Shown: positions 5,313-8,230 of the stretch, one piece after another
How the letters are laid out: each line of letters starts with the position of its first letter
Position numbering within the stretch: the first letter of the stretch is position 1
From: CAYNYM01 sp049366815
GTDB taxonomy: Bacteria; Desulfobacterota; DSM-4660; Desulfatiglandales; HGW-15
Assembly (NCBI GenBank): GCA_049366815.1
Contig: JBMNCO010000115.1
Coordinates: 1 to 8,230, forward strand
Direction: 5' to 3'
Length of the DNA stretch: 8,230 bases
Notes under the pieces: model-generated
The model's input: only the letters and a program-made list of their open reading frames with translations
The model's database searches: none
Told to the model about the DNA's origin: nothing
Made by a program: the position numbers and the translations under genes

Positions 5313-7154
5313 TTAAATTGGTAATGCCTTGACATTGTATGTGACGACCGGCTGGTGAATGCCTTTTACCTGGATTTCTCCCAACTTCTCTGCAGGGAAG
5401 ATGTCCTTGACGCGGCTGTAAGTCCTGTGGCTGATCAGGATTTGCCCTGCGCCTGCAGCAGCTTCGAGACGGGCTGCGACATTGACCTGGTTGCCGATGA
5501 CCGTATAGTCCCTGTGCATGTCTGAGCCGATATTCCCCACCGTCATAAATCCCGTGTTGATGCCGATGCCGATTCCGAATTCATGGCCGTAATGGAACCA
5601 CTCTTTTCTTAATTCGGAAACCCTCCTTTGCATGTCCACGGCCATGTGTACCGCGCGGAGCGCATGATCTTCAAATGGAATCGGATCGCCGAAAAAGATC
5701 AGCAGTCCGTCGCCGATAATCTTGTTGAGGGTCCCCTCATAACGGTGGATGATCTGCGTCATCTCAGAAAGATACCGGTCCATGAGATGAAAGAGTTCCT
5801 CGGGTTCCAGGCTGTCCGTAAAGGCTGAAAAGTTTCTGATGTCTGAAAAGACCACGGTCATCATCTTGCGTTGAGGATCGGCTCCCAGGGTATCTCCACC
5901 GGTCAGGATCTTTTCGGTGAGCTTCGGGGAAAAGTAACGTCTGAGTTCATCATACCGTTTGAGTTCCTGGACCTGGGCGTTTACTCTGTCCTCCAGATCC
6001 CTGTTGAATTGAACCAGTTCATCTTTGGCCATTCGGAGTTCCCGGGTTCGGTCCGCCACCATGTGTTTCAGATTCGTGGCGTAATCCTCCACTTCCTTTT
6101 TGGCTGAAATGAGCATGGCATTGGTCATTTCCAGCTCGCGGTAGGCCCTGTTTCTGGCCTCTATGGTCTCCCTGAGGCTGTTGATGGTTTCAATGAGGCC
6201 CTTCCCAGGTTCTAAAAATTTTTGCCGGGTCTTGAAGACAAGGGCTATGCGTTCCAGGAAAGAAAGATCATCATAGGTTACATCAAGAATGAAATAGGGG
6301 GCCTTGAAAATCTCGTTCGCCCTGCATAGGATTCGGCCGCCCACTTCGACCGTTTCTGTAATGACAACGGCCTCTGGGGCCGAATGCCCTTTGTCATGGG
6401 TTGTCGGGTCTTCGGAATATCTCCCGAGGAAGACCTCCTGGCCGTTGACGGCCTCAGGCTCCAGATAGATTTTCTTGCCTATGACCCTTCGCCTACTGTC
6501 CAGGGGGTGTGTGATGGTCAGGAGGTCCTGTTCCATTTCAGCATCCAGGCCGAAAGGCATAAACTCCGCTTCATGGTTGAAGAGTATCTCAGGATCGAAT
6601 GGGGAAAGAGGTTGTCTTATCCTGGCCGGTTCCAGTCCCCAGATGGTGGGAATGGAGGAGATGATACCCCTCCGATAGGGATCACTGATATAGTCTTTTT
6701 GCACATCGATGTCGGGGTGATAGGCAACCTTCATAAGGGTTCGGGTCTTTCCGGAAAGCCTGTCACGGTGAGGCGGAAAAATGATTTCGATGTCTTTCGT
6801 ATCGTTAATATTCTCATTGAAAAAGGGGATTCGGCGGTAGCCGTCACTCGGACTTCGGAAGACCCTGACGAAATAGTCAAAACGGCCCCAGGATCGGAGT
6901 GCTGCGGAAGAGGCCCCGCATTTGAAATAAAAGTGGGGTTCCCCAACCATTTTCTCGGCCTTCCTGAAGACCGTTTGAAAATTGGCAAAGGTCGTCCATT
7001 CGTCTTCGTTGAGGAAAAAATCCTCCGGACATGAATAGCGGTCCGTGGGATAGGGGAGATTCTCGAAAAGCAAATCGTGGTGACCCAATTTGCTTTGTAC
7101 GTAAGCGGCAATGACCTTGATGTTGCGATTACTGACGCAATCGTTACGACTCAT
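5313..7154 (-). CDS. Soluble class III adenylate-cyclase-type protein with unassigned N-terminal sensor
   Basis: 613 residues, probably making cyclic AMP from ATP. Residues 430-605 form the class III cyclase domain with all key residues: metal-binding Asp438 (FSDIRNF) and Asp482 (GDG), purine-selecting Lys478 and Thr551 (the adenylate-type Lys/Thr combination), and transition-state Asn558 and Arg562 (NVAAR). About 320-405 is a heptad-like coiled coil, then YFSPKLTEKIL, a common lead-in to such domains. Residues 1-315 are not a domain I can name; they include CGASSAALRSWGRFDYF and RRGIISSIPTIWGLEPARIR and have no membrane segment or signal peptide, so the enzyme looks cytoplasmic with an internal sensing region. 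It starts at ATG 7154, the only start after an in-frame stop at 7188-7190; no good RBS lies just before it. It is convergent with the ferredoxin gene, 26 bases apart, with no terminator between them. Confidence 0.9.
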   Translation of the reverse strand: MSRNDCVSNRNIKVIAAYVQSKLGHHDLLFENLPYPTDRYSCPEDFFLNEDEWTTFANFQTVFRKAEKMVGEPHFYFKCGASSAALRSWGRFDYFVRVFRSPSDGYRRIPFFNENINDTKDIEIIFPPHRDRLSGKTRTLMKVAYHPDIDVQKDYISDPYRRGIISSIPTIWGLEPARIRQPLSPFDPEILFNHEAEFMPFGLDAEMEQDLLTITHPLDSRRRVIGKKIYLEPEAVNGQEVFLGRYSEDPTTHDKGHSAPEAVVITETVEVGGRILCRANEIFKAPYFILDVTYDDLSFLERIALVFKTRQKFLEPGKGLIETINSLRETIEARNRAYRELEMTNAMLISAKKEVEDYATNLKHMVADRTRELRMAKDELVQFNRDLEDRVNAQVQELKRYDELRRYFSPKLTEKILTGGDTLGADPQRKMMTVVFSDIRNFSAFTDSLEPEELFHLMDRYLSEMTQIIHRYEGTLNKIIGDGLLIFFGDPIPFEDHALRAVHMAVDMQRRVSELRKEWFHYGHEFGIGIGINTGFMTVGNIGSDMHRDYTVIGNQVNVAARLEAAAGAGQILISHRTYSRVKDIFPAEKLGEIQVKGIHQPVVTYNVKALPI

Positions 7155-7230
7155 GGTGATGGCCCCGGGTGTGCCGAAAAGGTGCTCCTAAACACATGGG
7201 TAAGGAACTTGCCGTCCACAAAATGCTCTG

Positions 7231-7258
7231 ATTTTATATGTTTTTCGTGGAAATGCAA
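7231..7258 (-). promoter_or_regulatory. Candidate promoter of the cyclase gene
   Basis: Read on the - strand: TTGCAT (7258-7253), a 16-base spacer, then TAAAAT (7236-7231). The -10 box is good and the -35 box weak (3 of 6). It would give a leader of about 70 bases. No operator is evident. Confidence 0.4.
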
Positions 7259-7351
7259 GCATGGATTGGACTGAATTGGTCAGATGAAAGTATATTTTGT
7301 ATCTTTTTGCAGGAATGCCCCGGCTTTTATCACAGGACACCATTTTTCGAC

Positions 7352-7379
7352 TTGACAAAGAAGTTGATGTGTATAAAAT
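7352..7379 (+). promoter_or_regulatory. Sigma-70 type promoter of tRNA-Pro
   Basis: TTGACA (7352-7357, perfect), a 16-base spacer, then TAAAAT (7374-7379). Transcription would begin around 7386, about 9 bases before the mature tRNA 5' end, so the tRNA is transcribed alone from here. Confidence 0.75.
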
Positions 7380-7394
7380 CAATCCCATTGCAAT

Positions 7395-7471
7395 CGGGAC
7401 GTGGCGCAGTCTGGAAGCGCACCTGAATGGGGTTCAGGGGGCCCGGGGTTCAAATCCCCGCGTCCCGACCA
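7395..7471 (+). tRNA. tRNA-Pro (anticodon GGG), CCA encoded
   Basis: 77 bases with a complete cloverleaf: acceptor stem CGGGACG/CGTCCCG, D-arm GCGCAGTCTGGAAGCGC, anticodon stem CCTGA/TCAGG around loop ATGGGGT (anticodon GGG, reading CCC/CCU Pro codons), T-stem CGGGG/CCCCG with loop TTCAAAT, discriminator A and encoded CCA. The first base C1 paired to G72 is typical of bacterial tRNA-Pro. It is probably also the attachment site of the element whose decayed integrase lies downstream. Confidence 0.95.
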
Positions 7472-7485
7472 GAAAAGGTAATAAT

Positions 7486-7522
7486 AAGGGTAGGTTAGGG
7501 TTTATCCCTCCTACCCTTTTTT
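7486..7522 (+). terminator. Intrinsic terminator of tRNA-Pro
   Basis: AAGGGTAGG (7486-7494) pairs with CCTACCCTT (7510-7518); an inner AGGG/CCCT helix extends it past a two-base bulge to a TTTAT loop, and the stem runs into six Ts (7517-7522). It begins 15 bases after the CCA end. Confidence 0.85.
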
Positions 7523-7539
7523 ATGGAAAATAGTCCATT

Positions 7540-7775
7540 TTACCCCTCTGTGTTCCCTATGTGTTCCCCACTCGGAGTAAGGACGCCGTTATCACTGGAA
7601 TAGAACCGCGCCAATTTCTCCTGGCCTCTATAAGTTTTCGTAATGCATCCGGCATGAGAAATTCATTCCTCTCATGTTCCCTTTCGCTGAGGTAAGGGAT
7701 CTATTTGGCCGGATCATTTTTAACGGCGTTTAGCTCCAGTCCATGATTAAAAACCTGCTTGATGACAAATAGGGT
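7540..7775 (-). pseudogene. Decayed, internally deleted tyrosine-type integrase
   Basis: On the - strand one frame (7775 down to about 7610) reads FVIKQVFNHGLELNAVKNDP, an amber stop at 7703-7701, then YLSEREHERNEFLMPDALRK and LIEA. This is the end of the core-binding domain and the entry to the catalytic domain of phage/island integrases. A second frame (about 7622 to TAA 7542-7540) reads EKLARFYSSDNGVLTPSGEH and ends IGNTEG, like an integrase C-terminal tail. The catalytic Arg-His-Arg-Tyr region, some 150 residues, is absent between them, so an internal deletion with a frame change plus a nonsense mutation has killed the gene. It points toward tRNA-Pro, the usual position for an integrase of a tRNA-inserted element. 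The N-terminal part is not recognisable beyond an in-frame stop at 7778-7776. Confidence 0.7.
7549..7568. repeat. 9-bp direct repeat near the integrase 3' end
   Basis: TGTGTTCCC occurs at 7549-7557 and 7560-7568, an 11-base period (about one helical turn). Closely spaced short direct repeats flanking an attachment site are typical of integrase arm-binding sites. Here they also overlap the end of the integrase remnant. Confidence 0.4.
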
Positions 7776-7808
7776 TCATGGCTCATCGCCCGAAAAAAAA
7801 TCACCTAA

Positions 7809-8006
7809 TTAGATCGGAAATGGGCCCGGTGACGATACCTGCCCTTTTTGAGCGCCTGTCTTTCCTTTCAGCGCTTCCACCAACCGATAGGCATTGTAGG
7901 AGAGAGAGGAAACCTCGCATCTCTTGATCATGCCGTTGTAAAACTCACAACGATCCTTTGCACAAGCTTGCCTAATCAGCGGGAAAATTTTTTGGTTATT
8001 ATCCAT
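7809..8006 (-). CDS. Small Cys-containing protein of unknown function
   Basis: 65 residues. ATG 8006 is preceded by TAGGA 4 bases upstream, within a G-rich stretch, so the start is well supported. Three Cys form C15-x4-C20-E-F-Y-x6-C30, a spacing seen in small presumed metal-binding proteins of prophages and islands; it is followed by SSLSYNAYRLVEALKGK, probably a helix. The C-terminus is low in structure (SSPGPFPI). It lies 34 bases upstream of the integrase remnant in the same direction and probably belongs to the same element. Function unknown; a fourth metal ligand is not obvious. Confidence 0.5.
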   Translation of the reverse strand: MDNNQKIFPLIRQACAKDRCEFYNGMIKRCEVSSLSYNAYRLVEALKGKTGAQKGQVSSPGPFPI

Positions 8007-8121
8007 TACGTCCTACCCCCTTGGTCTTTAATGGGTCCTCAGCGGCCTTTTTTGCCGCCACGGCCATTAGATCGCTCAGCTCGATTGCGGAATCATTGCC
8101 CCTGACGGATTTCAGGTCCAA
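7999..8121 (-). CDS. Possible 40-residue protein overlapping the next gene
   Basis: The frame from a TTG at 8121 reads DLKSVRGNDSAIELSDLMAV then AAKKAAEDPLKTKGVGRNG, ending in TAA 8001-7999. The stop overlaps the first eight bases of the 65-residue gene (ATGGATAA), suggesting translational coupling. Helical, Lys/Ala-rich; no family recognised. No clear RBS precedes the TTG, and the only in-frame ATG is internal, so the start is uncertain. Confidence 0.3.
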   Translation of the reverse strand: MDLKSVRGNDSAIELSDLMAVAAKKAAEDPLKTKGVGRNG

Positions 8122-8142
8122 AACACAAAAACAACGAAAAAA

Positions 8143-8171
8143 TTGACAATCTCGTCCCTAAAAAATATCCT
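8143..8171 (+). promoter_or_regulatory. Sigma-70 type promoter reading out of the window
   Basis: TTGACA (8143-8148, perfect), 17-base spacer, TATCCT (8166-8171, 4 of 6). The inverted repeat ATATC-N6-GATAT (8165-8180) overlaps the -10 box and could be an operator half-site pair. Any gene it drives begins at or beyond the right edge: the only nearby candidate start, ATG 8225, is too close to its GAGG to be convincing. Confidence 0.5.
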
Positions 8172-8230
8172 ATTCGATATATGTCATTTAACTGTACTCA
8201 TGGTCGTAGCCATCTGGTGAGGAAATGCGG

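Noticed and set aside
6384..7034. 216-codon open frame on the + strand
   Set aside because: Antisense to the N-terminal region of the cyclase gene, which is one continuous convincing protein; probably a result of codon bias.
7485..8230. Second copy of the tRNA-Pro 3' end (attachment repeat)
   Set aside because: None found in this stretch; if it exists it lies beyond the window.
1..8230. CRISPR array or intact insertion sequence
   Set aside because: No regularly spaced repeats, transposase frame or terminal inverted repeats were seen; the DUF2080-like gene alone does not define an element.

Overview
The window reads as a draft or metagenomic contig from an anaerobic bacterium, most likely a Desulfobacterota (deltaproteobacterial) sulfate reducer or syntroph. 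This is inferred from the long HdrA/MvhD redox pair written with in-frame UGA (selenocysteine) codons, the ferredoxin type and the soluble cyclase. A run of exactly 100 N (1825-1924) is an assembly gap inside the largest gene.

Left part (1-3958, + strand): the last codons of an upstream gene, then a two-gene selenoprotein unit. The first gene is a double-length HdrA-like flavin/iron-sulfur protein that reads through UGA at 311-313. The second is an MvhD-like subunit fused to a two-cluster ferredoxin that reads through UGA at 3179-3181. Both UGAs fall where the families have a conserved Cys, and each is followed by a small hairpin suitable as a bacterial SECIS. Together they would pass electrons between a [2Fe-2S] entry site, flavins and several [4Fe-4S] clusters, as in flavin-based bifurcating complexes (Hdr/Mvh, or BamE/BamF of class II benzoyl-CoA reductase). 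The catalytic partner lies outside the window.

Middle (3959-5286): about 570 bases without a convincing gene but with a perfect 12-bp hairpin and short leader-like ORFs. Then come a small DUF2080-like protein, further inverted repeats, and a 96-residue two-cluster ferredoxin.

Right-centre (5313-7154, - strand): a soluble class III adenylate-cyclase-type protein with a large unassigned N-terminal region, a coiled coil and an intact catalytic domain, convergent with the ferredoxin gene.

Right end (7352-8230): a tRNA-Pro(GGG) with its own promoter and terminator, followed by the decayed, internally deleted remains of a tyrosine integrase pointing at the tRNA, short direct repeats, a small Cys-containing protein gene on the - strand and a divergent promoter. 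This is the typical edge of an old genomic island inserted at a tRNA.
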